A program made the translations under genes and the position numbers. Source: Diploptera punctata (lineage: Eukaryota > Arthropoda > Insecta > Blattodea > Blaberidae). From it: 64,000 bases of DNA. The notes below the pieces were generated by a model. The model saw only the letters and a list, made by a program, of their open reading frames with translations, had not been told where the DNA came from and made no database searches. Location of the stretch: the NCBI GenBank assembly GCA_030220185.1, contig JASPKZ010003419.1, positions 689,501 through 753,500 on the forward strand, in the 5' to 3' direction. Each line of letters starts with the position of its first letter. Within the stretch, counting starts at the first letter, position 1. Shown one piece after another: positions 50,240 through 61,784 of this stretch.

Positions 50240-52160
50240 TATCCTAATTTTCCTTGCAGAGATTAGGTGTCTTTGCCTGTTCCATCTTAACAGTTTTAGA
50301 ATCGTGTCTTCCTCAGACGTCCCACATATCTTCTTCCTTGAGGTTGATAGTTTACGCTAGTGCTGGGATTCTTTCGTTATTCATACGATCCAGGTGGGCT
50401 CTCTAATTGTCTATGTGTTCCTCTATTTTTCTCATTTAAGTTGTATGTATTTAGTTCGTCTCTTATATCTTCATGTCTTATCGGGTCTATTTTCTGTGCA
50501 GGTTTTTACCCAACGAAGGAACCTCATTTCAGCCGATTGAATCTTACTTCTATCTCTTTCCTGTAACATCCAAGACTCACTTCTGACACAGCCATTGTCT
50601 TATAAAACTTTAATTTTGTGTCTTTTGGAGTTTTATTGAGGAGAGTTCTATTTATTGTCCCACAAAGTGACTGAAATTTGTTCAATTTGATTTCTTAGTC
50701 TGTATCTCTATCATAGCTTATATTGACTCCAAGATAATCAAAATTAGACAATTGTTCCAATATTTTATTTTCTATTATTATTTTGGAAACCTGCCAAAGC
50801 CTGTCCCAAAGCCAGGTTAGAAAAGGGTGAGGGGGAGGAGTAACAACCCCGTTAAAAAACCAGGGTTCAGTACGCCCGGCTGATAGTACCCTGTGAGGGA
50901 GCCTTATCTACGATACAGATACTGCTGCCTTGCAGTTCGGCATTGGTTTGACAAAGGCTAGAGGAAGAAAACCTTGACCAAATATTACCTGGTCCTCCAG
51001 GTTGGGGGTTGATGCATAGGCCAGCTCCCTGTTCGTCCAAAAAAACATAACAATGTTACAAAGCCTAAAGATTTAAAGCCGGACGTAAAAAAACCAAGAC
51101 GACAAAAGCAAAGGAAAACGACATTTGTTGTTGGATGCAGGAAATAAGAACTGGAATGAGAGCAAGGGGACTGGAGGACATGGATTGGATGGAGAGAGAC
51201 GAGTGGAGAAGAAAAATAAAACTTTAGGCACAGAAAGATGTGTAAACATTAAAATTCTGTATATAAATAAATTATTATTTTGGATCGTACAGGGTATTTT
51301 CCTCGATGTGCCATTATTTTTGTTTTTTCTGTGGATATATACAAGTTATATTATTCGCTGTCAATTTGACTCAACTTGTTGTTAAGTTCTCTTCATTGTT
51401 CGGTATTATCATCTGCATATAGAAATATGTTTATTATCTTACACTGATTGGTATTCCCAGAGGTGCTTCATTCTTCCATTTGTTAATTACATCATCAATA
51501 TAAATACAGAAAAGTGTAGGTGTCAGACCACAACTCTGTCTGACTCCCTTATTTATTTTTATAGGTTCTGATTTTGATGTACCTACATTTATTATTATTC
51601 TTATGTTTTGATAGAGACATTTAATAGTTTTAATAGCATGTTCAAGATAGCCATGTTTGTATATTATTTCGCATAATCTACCTTCGTCAACAGAGTCAAA
51701 TGCCTTTTCGAAGTCAATGAAATCAATATGAGTTTCTATATTGACTTCAAGTCTTTTCTCTAAAATCATTATTAAAAACATTATCACTGCAGGAACGACC
51801 TATTCTAAAACCAGACTGTCCTTCTTTAAGCTGCACTTCAAATATAGTTTTTAATCTATTATTAATTATTTTAGCGTATATTATACATATATAACATTTA
51901 ACAGACTTATCCCTCTATAATTTTCGCAATTTCTTCGATCCCCTCTTTTAAACAGTGACATTATTGAGATATTCTCCACGAATCAGGTACTTTATAATTT
52001 AGCCAGCAAATTTAACAGTCTGAACTGTAGCCTCCATATTTAAGTTGTTCAGACCCACATCTTTTCTGTTTTTAACGGTCTTTACAGCTTCCTGAAGTTC
52101 TTCCAACAAAATTAAATCAATCATTGTGTTACTTTCATTTGTTGTATTTTCTTCTTCAAT
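50240..52160 (-). pseudogene. LINE-N reverse transcriptase, split by LINE-M
   Basis: The minus strand from 52160 reads decayed finger blocks, then DFIDFEKAFDSVDEGRLCEI, GVRQSCGLTPTLFCIYIDDV, a stop, and LYADDNTEQ (YADD at 51408-51419). Beyond an insert (about 50791-51364) it continues IIENKILEQLSNFDYLGVNI and NKTPKDTKLKFYKTMAVSE. Multiple frameshifts. Confidence 0.7.
50791..51364 (+). mobile_element. LINE-M insertion: 5'-UTR-like and 3' ORF parts
   Basis: It starts CAAAGCCTGTCCCAAAGCC and includes GGTGAGGGGGAGGAGTAAC and CCGGCTGATAGTACCC, then the 3' ORF (51125-51260) also found at 41448-41590. Internal coding sequence is absent. Confidence 0.5.
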
Positions 52161-52375
52161 TTTATCTACGTCATACCATGGGTGATTGTAATATTGTTTC
52201 CACTGTTCTTAAGTAATGATATTCACACCTGCTGAAACATTTTCTGCCTGATTAAGATTTTTCATTATTTTAAAGGCTATAGTCTGCCTTCCTTGAACGT
52301 CGCCGATAATATTTAAATTATAATTATAATTTAAAATTATTTTTTTCTTTAATTTCTTCAACTAAAATAAAAACA

Positions 52376-52425
52376 CATATTTCACTTACTTATCCGCAGC
52401 ATCGCACGCCGAGTATTAACTACTG
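52376..52425 (+). mobile_element. Helitron 3' end
   Basis: TCCGCAGCATCGCACGCCG followed by AGTATTAACTACT, a variant of the Helitron hairpin and terminus. Confidence 0.4.
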
Positions 52426-52839
52426 TTCAATAAATTGCTACTTTGCTAAGTGCTGGTGTGAGAAGGTCAGTTGTGTTACCAGATGCGTGGAATTTGGTTT
52501 CACTGTGTGAATTCAGTTCACGCATCAACTTTCTTAACTCCAATGTCACCAGATGATCATTTTCACTCTCGATACACGGAAGTGATATCAACCGGTTCAA
52601 CTATACATCACTCGCCAGGTTAATTGGCAGAAATATGAACATTTATACAGTTTCCTGTATCGTGTGTGCCATCTAACTGGCCGTGAAGCAAAACTTGAAT
52701 ATATTGAAATGGCATCAGTTAGTGTTTTGTTTTATATATGTATCTCGTCTTCAACGCTCCCGCACATTGGACATATTCGCATATCGTCGCTAATTTTTAG
52801 AAATGTCCATGCCCCTAGCCTAAACCAAGCAAGCCCTGG
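52426..52839. other. No recognised feature
   Basis: Unique-looking sequence before LINE-I begins. Confidence 0.35.
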
Positions 52840-55800
52840 TCTCTCTTTAGACTTAAATATTATTTCCACTCAAAGACTTCAACGTGTTCATAATTCTTGG
52901 GCACGTTTTATTTGTGGTATTCGCAAATTTGACCATGTTACACCGTCCCTGGAACAATTATCGTGGCTTCGTCTAAGAGATCGTAGAACTGTCCATTCCT
53001 TATCCCTTCTCCATAAAATACTTCACACATCATCGCCTAAATATTTATCACGCCGCTTCATCAGACTATCCGACACACAATCTTGACACTCGATCCCATC
53101 AGCACATTGTCCTTTATATAATAGGTATAATTGCAGCCAATGGCCATGTAGAAAGAACTGTTTTCATGTCTTACAAAAGTCTGTTATCGATGTTCCTATG
53201 TTTTTACACTGTAACAGGTGATATCGGTCGCAGTGCGACCCACATAGTTTGCACTTGCACTTTTCTTCTGGGTTATGGCGCTTCACTGTTGTGCATATCC
53301 TGTGGTGGAAACCATGGACCGCGACTCTCGTCACGGTGTGTCTGAGGTCGTATCTGGCTGCTGTCCATTCCCTGTAGATCATCGCATCCGTTGCGTAGAA
53401 CTCAGGCCATATCTGTTCTCTCTTCTCGTTGAGTTCCCACAGCAGTTCTTTGTAGGCATCTGTTGCCGGCACGAGAAGGTCCAGGTGGAGCTCTTCTATG
53501 AAGAATGGTTCCTTTGTCAGTATGTATGTTAGGCGTGAAGGCGTGTATTTTGATACGCTTAGCGCTGTCTTTAAAAAGTGTGCTTTGACTTTCTCTATTT
53601 CCTCTAGGTTTGCCTTATTTAGGTTCTTCCAAATCACTTCTATTCCATAGGTCATGATTGGTGCTATTTTTAAGCGGAAGATGGTCATTGCTGTCTCCAG
53701 GGATAGTTTACTCAGGCTTTTAATACTGTTCGTTGCTATTCTGGCCGCTAAGGCGCGTTCTTTGATGTGCTTATCGAAGGTGTCACCTCGGCTCTGCAGT
53801 GTGATCCCCAGATATTTGAACTGGTTTACATTTTGCAGTGGGTCTCCCTTATACCGAATGCAGTCATTCGCTGCGAGTCTTCCTCCTTTCCTGAAGGTCA
53901 TTTTTACTGTTTTCTTCTCATTTATTTCGAGGTCGTTCTTTTCGGCCCATGCTACGAGTTTGTCGAACGCTGTTTGAGCTTTTTCGATGTCTTGGGATGT
54001 AATCACCATGTCATCAGCGGTATGCCAATATTTGGACGTTTTCTGTTTTTATCTCTGTGGGTATTTTTGCTGTTGCTATTATGAAGAGTAGGGGGCTCAA
54101 CGGGTCACCTTGGAGTACGCCGTTTGTCTGATCTATCTGCTCTGTTTTTGAAACTCCATCGTCTATCTGCACTTGGTTTCTGGAGAGGATGTTCTCAATT
54201 AATCTAGTTATTTGGTTTCTCCCTGCTGCTTCTTCTATTCTTCTTATTATCAGCTGCCTGTTTAAGAGGTCGAAAGCCTTCTTGTAGTCTATGAAGATGG
54301 CATGTAGTTTTCCTCTCGGTTGTTCTAAGGCTATTTCGATGCTCTCTTGTAGACATTTAATTGCTTGTGTCGTCGATTTCCCTTTTACGAACCCGAACTG
54401 TTGTTCCGGTATGACGTGGGCTGTCATCGCTCTTAATCTCTCTGTGAGTATGCTGGTCATTATTTTTAGTGTTGTGCACACTAGGGCTATTCCCCATGTA
54501 TGAGTTTGGCTCCTTCGTGTTTCCTTTGGCTTTGTACAGCACCTTCAGCGTTGCTATTCTCCACTTGTCCGGAATGCTGCCTTGCCTTAGGCATTCGTTG
54601 AAAAGCTCTGTCCAGGTGTCTGCGAGAGCTTGCTCTGTTTCTTTGAGGTGTTCGAAGGCAATTTCGTCAGGTCCGCAGGCTTTTCTGTTTTTCGAACTTG
54701 CAGTGTGTCTTCTTACTTACTCTCTGGTGAAGAGGCAGGATTTCTGCACTTATTCTTTCCTTCTTGTAGTTTCTGGGCGTGTTTCTTTGGCCTGTAGTCC
54801 TTTTTTAAAGTGTTTCTCCCACGTATGTATTGGTATATCTCTTGGAAAGGATGGCTGTTTTGGTGAGCTCACTTTATACCATTTTTCCTCTGCTTTTTCT
54901 ATTATATTTTTCTCTTCTTCCGCCTGGTATGTTTCTTTATACCTTTCCACTGTTTGTTTATAGGCTCTCCTGGTATTTTGGTATTCTTGTAGGTCTTCGT
55001 GTGTTTTCGATAGTTTTGCCTTGTGGAGTGCTATGATCGCGGCTCTCCTTGCTACGTAGCATTCTTGTTTGAACCATGGCTTTGTCTTTCTTCTTTTCCA
55101 TTCTTTCTTTACTATCGCTTGTTTTATTTGTCCTTCTATTGCATCGACTGCCTGATTTATTTTTCCTTCTTTTATTTCTTTTGATGCCTTTTGTATCGCT
55201 TCTGTGTTTAGTTTCTCTCTGTGAATCTTTCTCAATAGTTTATTTGTTGGTTTTCTGGAGTTTCCTTCTTTGTTGTGTGTCTTTTATATATATGTCGGTA
55301 CTTACTGGTATATATATCCTTACTGGTATATATCTTCTTATCTTTTGGTGGGTCTTGTAGCTGTTTGTGAAGACAAGATCGATTGTGCTGGCTCCATTTG
55401 GTCCGATGTAAGTGTATTCTTTCTCTTTGTTTACTAGAGTTAGCCCTTCTTTTTCTATATGACCGACTACAGTTTTCGCTTTATATGTGGGGTGTGTCAA
55501 TTCTGCAGTTAAGATCGCCCATTATTATCACATTGTCTGTCCTGTTCGTCTTGCTTAGTGCCTGGCTTATCTCCTCCTGGATTTCTTCTGCCTTGTGTTC
55601 TGGCTGGAAGTAGACATTTAGTACTGTGCATGTGTTTGTCTTTACTAGCAGCATGTTTTCTGATTTTTGAAGTATCTCGAACGGCGCTAATTTTGGTTTT
55701 ATTAGCATTGTTATCCCTCCTTAGGTCTTCCTCTTTCCCCTTGGCTGGCATATGAGTTAATTGCGTAGAAGTTTTCCGTGCTCCATTGGGTTGTTAGAAA

Positions 55801-56635
55801 TGTTTCTGTGAGTGTTATTACATCATATTCGTCGAAAAAGTCTTCTGGTAACATGTTTAGTGCATTTCGTAGTCCTTCTATATTCCACAGTAGTGTTTTT
55901 AATTTTTCTTCCTTGTCCTGGTTTTTACAGTGTGTTCTCCGTGTTTCGTTTGCAGGGGAGAAAAAGTTTGTTTCCCGTGTTTCGTTTCGAGAAACGAAAG
56001 GGCCGTACAACTATTCCTTCGGGCCAGAAAGTCGGGTCTTCGGCGCTTTTGCACTGTGTATTATTCATTATCTTTTACGGTCTCACTTACCAAAACATGG
56101 AATTCCCTTCCACCCTATGTCAGAGACTATGAAACTATAACATCCTTCAAAAACAAACTAAAGAATTATTTAATAACAAACTAACTTATACACCTCACTG
56201 ATAGTATTCTTTTAGCAATATTAATATATTTAATTATTTATGAAAATAATATTAAGAATAACAAATATTTTTATTTGTTTTGTTTTAAATATTGTATAAT
56301 CGTAAAATTAGTTTCCTATATCTCATTATTTTCCTTTGTTTTTTATATACATTAGACAGGGACAATTTAATATGTCTTGATTGTACACATTTTATTAAAG
56401 TTTTAGTCTTAATTTTAACTAACATTAACTGGTTGCATTATAGATCGTAATATGTATATTAGATATTATCTTTTGATCAATTTTTTACTTAGTGTTTAAT
56501 ATTAGAGTTAACTGAGATTGTTATATTCTGATGTAACATATGTTTGTCCTGGTGAGTGGAAGAGAAGGCCACATGGCCTTAACTCCACCAGGCTAAATAA
56601 ATAAATCTAATCTAATCTAATCTAATCTAAATCAT
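52840..56635 (+). pseudogene. LINE-I 3' region split by LINE-J
   Basis: 52840-53120 reads DLNIISTQRLQRVHNSWARF, ICGIRKFDHVTPSLEQLSWL and SPKYLSRRFIRLSD. After LINE-J, 56051-56184 reads TWNSLPPYVRDYETITSFKN and KLKNYLITN then TAA. The 3' UTR ends CACCAGGCTAAATAAATAAA with a (TCTAA)n tail. The unbroken order can be read in the 31.3-32.6 kb copy. Confidence 0.78.
53121..56050 (-). mobile_element. LINE-J: near-complete endonuclease/RT retrotransposon, inactivated
   Basis: On the minus strand, in order: a GC-richer 5' leader (about 56050-55950); an APE-type endonuclease with LLWNIEGLRNALNMLPEDFF, VITLTETFL, GDLNCRID (about 55510) and STIDLVFTN (about 55370); a basic linker (KTKPWFKQECYVARRAA); RT with FGFVKGKSTTQAIKCLQE, FIDYKKAFDLLNR, GVLQGDPLSPLLFI, and YADD broken by one extra base at 54019; INEKKTVKMTFRKGG, KYLGITLQSRG; and a C-terminal Cys/His cluster CKCKLCGSHCDRYHLLQC (about 53210-53270). 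Further frameshifts occur near 54490, 54720 and 55240. It would cleave target DNA and reverse-transcribe its RNA if intact. Clade not assigned. Confidence 0.8.
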
Positions 56636-56639
56636 AGGT

Positions 56640-56990
56640 TGAGTATAAAAGATTATTTTCCCCAAATGTGTTTTAGGCGTCTTTGTAATAGCAGAGAGCG
56701 TTTTCCCGCACATTCGCCAAAATATATTGTTGGTATAATTATTATTGTTAATGATGTTTACAGCTCTACAATTTTTTTCTTTTTGCCATGGATATCTTAC
56801 CGAATATCTATGTTATCAAGTGCACAGTTTACGAATATATTCATGAAAGTGCTGAATGTGCTCCAGTTTTTATGATTTTTGCGTATCTTATATCTTAAAC
56901 AGTAAACGGCTTGTTACTAATAAAATGTGTGTTTCCAGTCATGATTTGATTTCTGCGCATTTTTTTTTCGCGCATACAAACATCAGGTGA
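56640..56990. other. No recognised feature
   Basis: AT-rich sequence after the LINE-I tail. No support for a promoter of the downstream frame. Confidence 0.35.
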
Positions 56991-57576
56991 TCCCCACTCG
57001 CACACCCCTCACTCAGCACATCGGCCGTGATCTCTGTTATTTGACAAAAGTAAACTACTCACAACGTGCGTATGGATATGACAAAACAATTCGTCAAAGC
57101 GTTGGACAAGGAAGGAGAATGTTTCAAATACATTTGAAGAAAATTTCCCCAGCTCGGTATGAAGAAATTAAAAGGCGGAAGGAATATTAGATGGTCCTCA
57201 AATTCGGCAATTGATGAAATATGCCAATTTTATCGAAGTTATGACTGTTCCGGAAAGTGAAGCTTGGAAGGGTTTTGTACTGATAGTAGAAAATTTCCTA
57301 GGTAACCATAAAGCACCAAATTATAAGGAAATTGTGCAAAACATGTTGACAAGCTTCAAGATTCTGGGAGCAAATATGAGTATAAAGTTACACTTTCTCC
57401 ACGGTCATCTGGATAGATTTCCGGATAATTTAGGAAATTATAGTGACGAACCGGGAGAGCGCTTTCACCAGGATCTAAAAGTAATGGAGGAAAGGTATCA
57501 GGGTAGATGGGACAGTCACATGGTGGCAGATTACTGCTGGTCTTTAAAAAGAGATTGTCCCCTAAAAAAATTATAG
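56991..57576 (+). pseudogene. Decayed member of a widespread arthropod, probably TE-derived, protein family
   Basis: Two frames meet near 57180. The first reads SQRAYGYDKTIRQSVGQGRR. The second reads GPQIRQLMKYANFIEVMTVP, ESEAWKGFVLIVENFLGNHK, then SIKLHFLHGHLDRFPDNLGN, SDEPGERFHQDLKVMEERYQ and MVADYCWSLKRDCPLKKL to TAG. I recall similar NFLGNxK ... GERFHQD ... ADYCW proteins in many arthropod genomes at high copy, which suggests a transposon. The function is unknown. The frameshift indicates a dead copy. Confidence 0.55.
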
Positions 57577-57599
57577 AATAAAATCTTATAAAAGGCGTT

Positions 57600-58519
57600 T
57601 CACTGAAGTATAACATGGGTTTTCGATATTTTTCTTTCTATTTACGTCGGTGTATACTATTTTGTTTTTCAAAAAACAGTTGAAATTGTAAATATACCTG
57701 TTATATTTTTTTCATATTTTCCTATTTTTGTAGTGTAAAATGAAAATAAAGATTTTAAAAAACCAGCAAATCTTCCAAAATCATTGATAGTTTCATGAAT
57801 TGTGAGGCATAAATATATCCGAAAGTAATCTCATATCAAGGGCAACAAAACCACTTGACCAGTGTAATTTTTATAAAATATAACACCAAAGTATACTTTT
57901 AAATTGGTTGCTAAGGGAAGGTCGAGACAAGACAGACTTACAACTCTGGCAGGACAGAGTAAGAAATATGTAAACAAGGAGTTCAGCGAAGTAAATATAC
58001 TGTACAGAGACTTCTGTTGACATAAATTCATTTCATATTTATGTAGAACCATTGTGTTCTGCAATATTTCTAAATAATTCCACCATCATATCATTATCCA
58101 CAAATGACAATGGCTAAACTTTCTCGGAGTAATATGGATGAATGCATACGTCTGTGATAATGGTAGCAAGTTCATTACCACACGAGAGTGAAAGTACGCA
58201 TGTAACAGTGTTGTCTAACTCCTACATAATATGCATAAACAACTCTGTGATACACATTTTGTACACTTCTGTTAGGAACCGGGTCACAATGCGACTGTGA
58301 GAAGATACAAGACTTGAGACAGGAAAGCAGGACTGCTGTAAACACGTGTACACTTCCTGTCGTGTTTTCACGTCAGAACAGTTGAATATCACGACAACCA
58401 ACCTGCACTGCCTCTCGCGGTATACAGCGATAAAATGTAACTGAATCTATAACCTATTCAAGTCTTTCTGAAACATTTTTATCTCACATCTCTTTGGACT
58501 TAATAAAAGATAAAATGAT
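57600..58519. other. No recognised gene
   Basis: No supported frame or repeat in about 900 bases. Confidence 0.4.
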
Positions 58520-58770
58520 CCCACGACGCATACACTATTGAGTAACACCAAGAAATTGGGATGGATGTAAATATCAATAAAACTAAATATATGGCCGCAC
58601 ATAGAAATACATTATATAATGGAAATTGACAGCTAATGACAAATCAGGAAAATTTTGAGGAAGTGGCTGAATTCAAATACCTAGGAACAATAATCACAAA
58701 CAGGAATGAGATGCACAAAGAAATTAAACATACGCTCAATTCTGGAAATGCGTGTTATTATGTATTACAG
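58520..58770 (+). pseudogene. LINE-A middle fragment
   Basis: NTKKLGWM-like, NKTKYMAAHRNTLYNGN, MTNQENFEEVAEFKYLGTII and HTLNSGNACYYVLQ. It ends exactly where SINE-1 begins; the continuation is not found downstream. Confidence 0.7.
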
Positions 58771-59037
58771 GTCCACCGTTGTGGTCTCGAGGTAGCGTGC
58801 TGTCTTGTCACGCAGCGGGCCCGTTTTCGATACCCAGTCGGGGTAGTTTTCGTAGGTGAGGTTTTTATCGGAGTTTTTCTTCACCTGTAAGACAAATGTC
58901 AGGAAAACTTTAAGGCCCAAACGGTCCCCGATATCATATGACCATCATCATCATCATCATCATCATCCTTCACCGGTGTGGAAAGCAACGGGAAGCTACC
59001 ACACTTACAATTCCCTAGTAAAGCTGCAAGCATAGCA
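58771..59037 (+). mobile_element. SINE-1 copy 6, 3'-truncated
   Basis: Head GTGGTCTCGAGGTAGCGTG; the B box is mutated (GTTTTCGATACCCAGTCGGG). It ends at GCATAGCATAA, lacking the final ~50 bp. Confidence 0.8.
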
Positions 59038-59184
59038 TAATTTGTTAACATGTATGAAGAAGGTACAGTGTACCGAAACAGCTGTGACTGAATCATATCT
59101 TAATAAATATGAAAATCAAATAAAACTAAGTTTTATTTTTATTTAATTAATAAATGTGGATTTTCATCAAGTAAACACCAACTC

Positions 59185-59738
59185 AATTGATTATTCCCTG
59201 TATAATATACTTCCATAAAAAGAACCTTAGGTCGGAAAACAAGGAAAGATACGAAACTTAAATTATATAAAACAATGGCTGTTCCTTTGTTGTTGTATGG
59301 AAGTGAAAATTGGATAATGAAATCAAGGGACAAAAGCAGGATACAGACTGCGGAAATGCTGTTTTTACGTAATGTGAAAGGATGCACAAGAGCGGATAGA
59401 ATAAGGAATGAAACTATACGAGAAGAATTAAATATATATAAAATTGAAGATAAAATCAGCGAAAATAATAAGAAATGGACAGAACACTTAATGAGAATGA
59501 ACAACGAAAGAATACCAAAAAGAACCTTCCTGTATAATCCCAGAGGAACAAGAGATGTTGGCCGACCACGTAGAAGATGGACTCCACTTTTAACTTCGCC
59601 GGAACAGGCTGCATAGCCTAAACCTTGTAGTAGAAGAAGAGAAGATAATTTACTTCCCACAAATCATAGTTAATGTTATTCTCCCACCTCATTCTTCGTC
59701 TGCCAACTGGGCGTTTTCCCTCTGATTCACAGCTGCAT
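59185..59738 (-). pseudogene. LINE-A fragment split by LINE-D
   Basis: 59185-59214 and 59645-59738 are contiguous LINE-A sequence (ATTCCCTGTATAAT, then TCATAGTTAATGTTATTCTC and GGGCGTTTTCCCTCTG) on the minus strand. Confidence 0.7.
59215..59644 (+). mobile_element. LINE-D 3' fragment with 13-bp duplication
   Basis: ATAATATACTTCC at 59202-59214 and ATAATTTACTTCC at 59645-59657 differ by one base. Open frame to 59616: MAVPLLLYGSENWIMKSRDK, TAEMLFLRNVKGCTRADRIR, ENNKKWTEHLMRMNNERIPK and RDVGRPRRRW. (AGA)n-type tail. It is among the least decayed LINE pieces here. Confidence 0.8.
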
Positions 59739-59739
59739 A

Positions 59740-60310
59740 TCAATCTTAATTGAAATGCCTTTTAAAAGCGGCAAAATAGGAAACAATTACCAAGTTCTTT
59801 AAGTCCTTGCCTAAACCTGACAGTAATAACTGATAGAAATTGTTTAAAATATCTCATTAACTGATTTTATTTTGATAAGTTTTATTTAATTCTGTAACCT
59901 TGAAACGTATCCCCTATGTAACCATACAAATTACCATTCCATAATCGCGGTTTCTGTATTCGCGGCATCTTTGCGGAACATAACGATCTTTTACTGTACT
60001 GCGCCAAAGCATAATGCCTTTAACCCGAGACAAGGACTCAAATAAACTACTGTAATAGTAGTTAATGTAGTGAAAATAATGGGAAGCGATTAGTGGAAGT
60101 TACGCATCACAAGTACAGGCATTTAAGTGAAAACCCGATCCAGTTGCAAGAAGAGAAATTGTAATAAACAATACCTTTGTTACGGGGAGTGGCATCCGTC
60201 GTGACAACCACGCCCTGGTCTACTGGTTAGAGCACACACTTATACTTAAAGGTCACACCTCCCCGACACCTGTTTTAATATCATGTTCTTGTCTTTCAAT
60301 TATACCTTAA
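59740..60310. other. Mostly unrecognised; weak tRNA-like trace near 60205-60275
   Basis: CCTGGTCTACTGGTTAGAGC could be an A box, but no matching B box follows cleanly. Confidence 0.35.
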
Positions 60311-60314
60311 ACAT

Positions 60315-60720
60315 AATCATCATCATAGTACATTCACGAATTTAGGTCATTTGTTGACCTGTTTCGGTGTCAAGAGAAACACCATCCAGAAGTCTTTTGA
60401 GTGGACGTCCTGGCCTTCTTCTTCCTGCAGGTTGATATCTTAACATTTGTTTGGGTATTCTGTGATCTTCCATTCGATGAACATGTTGTATCCATCTTGA
60501 CTTATAATCAGAAATTTTGTTTTCTAAAGATTCCATGTGTAATTCTTCTAAGATGTCTTCATTTTTTTGTGATCTAGTAGTGTGTATCCTGCAGTCCTCC
60601 GAAGATATCTCATTTCAGCAGATCTAAGTCTCTGTATATCCTTCTGTTTCAATGTCCATACTTCGCTACCATACAAAAGAGTTGGAAGAGCCAGTGTTTT
60701 ATACACTTTATACCTTAAAC
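60315..60720 (-). pseudogene. LINE-Q C-terminal region, single copy
   Basis: Minus strand: VYKTLALPTLLYGSEVWTLK, MRYLRRTAGYTLLDHKK, then ESLENKISDYKSRWIQHVHR and GRPLKRLLDGVSLDTETGQQ, ending in (ATG)n. It lacks the duplication seen at 47.2-47.7 kb. Confidence 0.75.
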
Positions 60721-60852
60721 ATAACAGAAATAATTGGTAAAATATTCCCCTTTCAAAACACAATCAGAAGTCTTAAGTTCAAGACAATCCTTAGAAGCCT
60801 CAACATTCACTTAATGAACAATATTCTGAATGTTTAATAACTAACTAACTAG

Positions 60853-61365
60853 CTACCTAACTCACTGGCACTATCGAACCCGTGGGTTCATGGCCGTGTA
60901 GACATAAGCTCTTTATACATCCCTATCCTCAGCTAATGTTTTCCAAACATCCCCTGTATAATTTACTAGCATCAAATCATAGTTAATGTTATTCTCCCAC
61001 TTCATTCTTGGTCTACAAACTGGGCATTTTCCCTCTGGTTTTCCTACAAGAAGCTTCCATGCAAGTCTTTCATTCCTCATCGCAGTCTACGAGACTTAAC
61101 TGTTCTTATTATATCTGGCTTCATATAAAGACCATGTAGTTCATTGTTATGTAGTCTTCTCCATTCACCTGTCTGTTCATCTCTCTTTGGTCCAAAAATT
61201 TTCCTAGGAACTTTATTCTCAAATACTTGTAATCTCCTTTCCTCTCTTAAAGTAAGAGTCCATGTTTCGCACCCATAAAATATAACTGGTAGAATAATAG
61301 TTTTATATATTTTCAGTTTAACGTTTTTCGAAAGGAGTTGGGACATCAAGAGTCCCTGTAATACA
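60853..61365 (-). pseudogene. LINE-A 3' region
   Basis: Minus strand from 61365: LMSQLLSKNVKLKIYKTIIL, FYGCETWTLTLREERRLQVF, KRDEQTGEWRRLHNNELHGL, a small deletion near 61080, then the C-terminus and 3' UTR to 60853. Confidence 0.78.
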
Positions 61366-61369
61366 TCTA

Positions 61370-61683
61370 TCCATAGTAATTCTGCCCGAGGGCAGGTCTT
61401 TCACTTCAATCATAGCATTTTCATGCTATGCTTGCAGCATTAATAGGGAAATGCAGGTATGGTAGCTTTCCGTTGCTTTCCACACCGGTGAAGGATGATG
61501 ATGATGATGGCCATATGATTTCGGGGACCGTTTGGCCCTTAAAGTTTTCCTGACATTTGCCTTACAGGTGAGGAAAAACCCCGATAAAAATCTCACCCAG
61601 AAAAACTGCCCCGGCCGGGGATCGCACCCGGGCCCGCTGCGTGACAAGGCAGCACGCTACCTCGAGACCACAGCGGTGGACAA
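61370..61683 (-). mobile_element. SINE-1 copy 7
   Basis: Complete minus copy with intact head (GGCCCGGGTGCGATCCCCGG, one B-box change). It directly follows LINE-A. Confidence 0.85.
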
Positions 61684-61784
61684 ATATATGTTATTGTTAT
61701 TGTCTAATGTGCTGCATCACACTCTTGCTCTCCAATACTTTTGGGTCTTAGAATCTTCATATTTAACAGTGATACACTTGTTCA

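Noticed and set aside
52664..53086. 140-codon frame as a host gene
   Set aside because: Its C-terminal half is LINE-I; the N-terminal half has no recognisable motif or promoter.
53275..56184. Numerous plus-strand hydrophobic frames
   Set aside because: Antisense of LINE-J, apart from the short LINE-I end at 56051-56184.
7229..61647. Frames such as SRSGPGFDPRSGQFFWVRF and NPDKNLTQKNCPGRGSNPG
   Set aside because: Recurring translations of SINE-1 on either strand; they are common in automatic gene sets but not genes.
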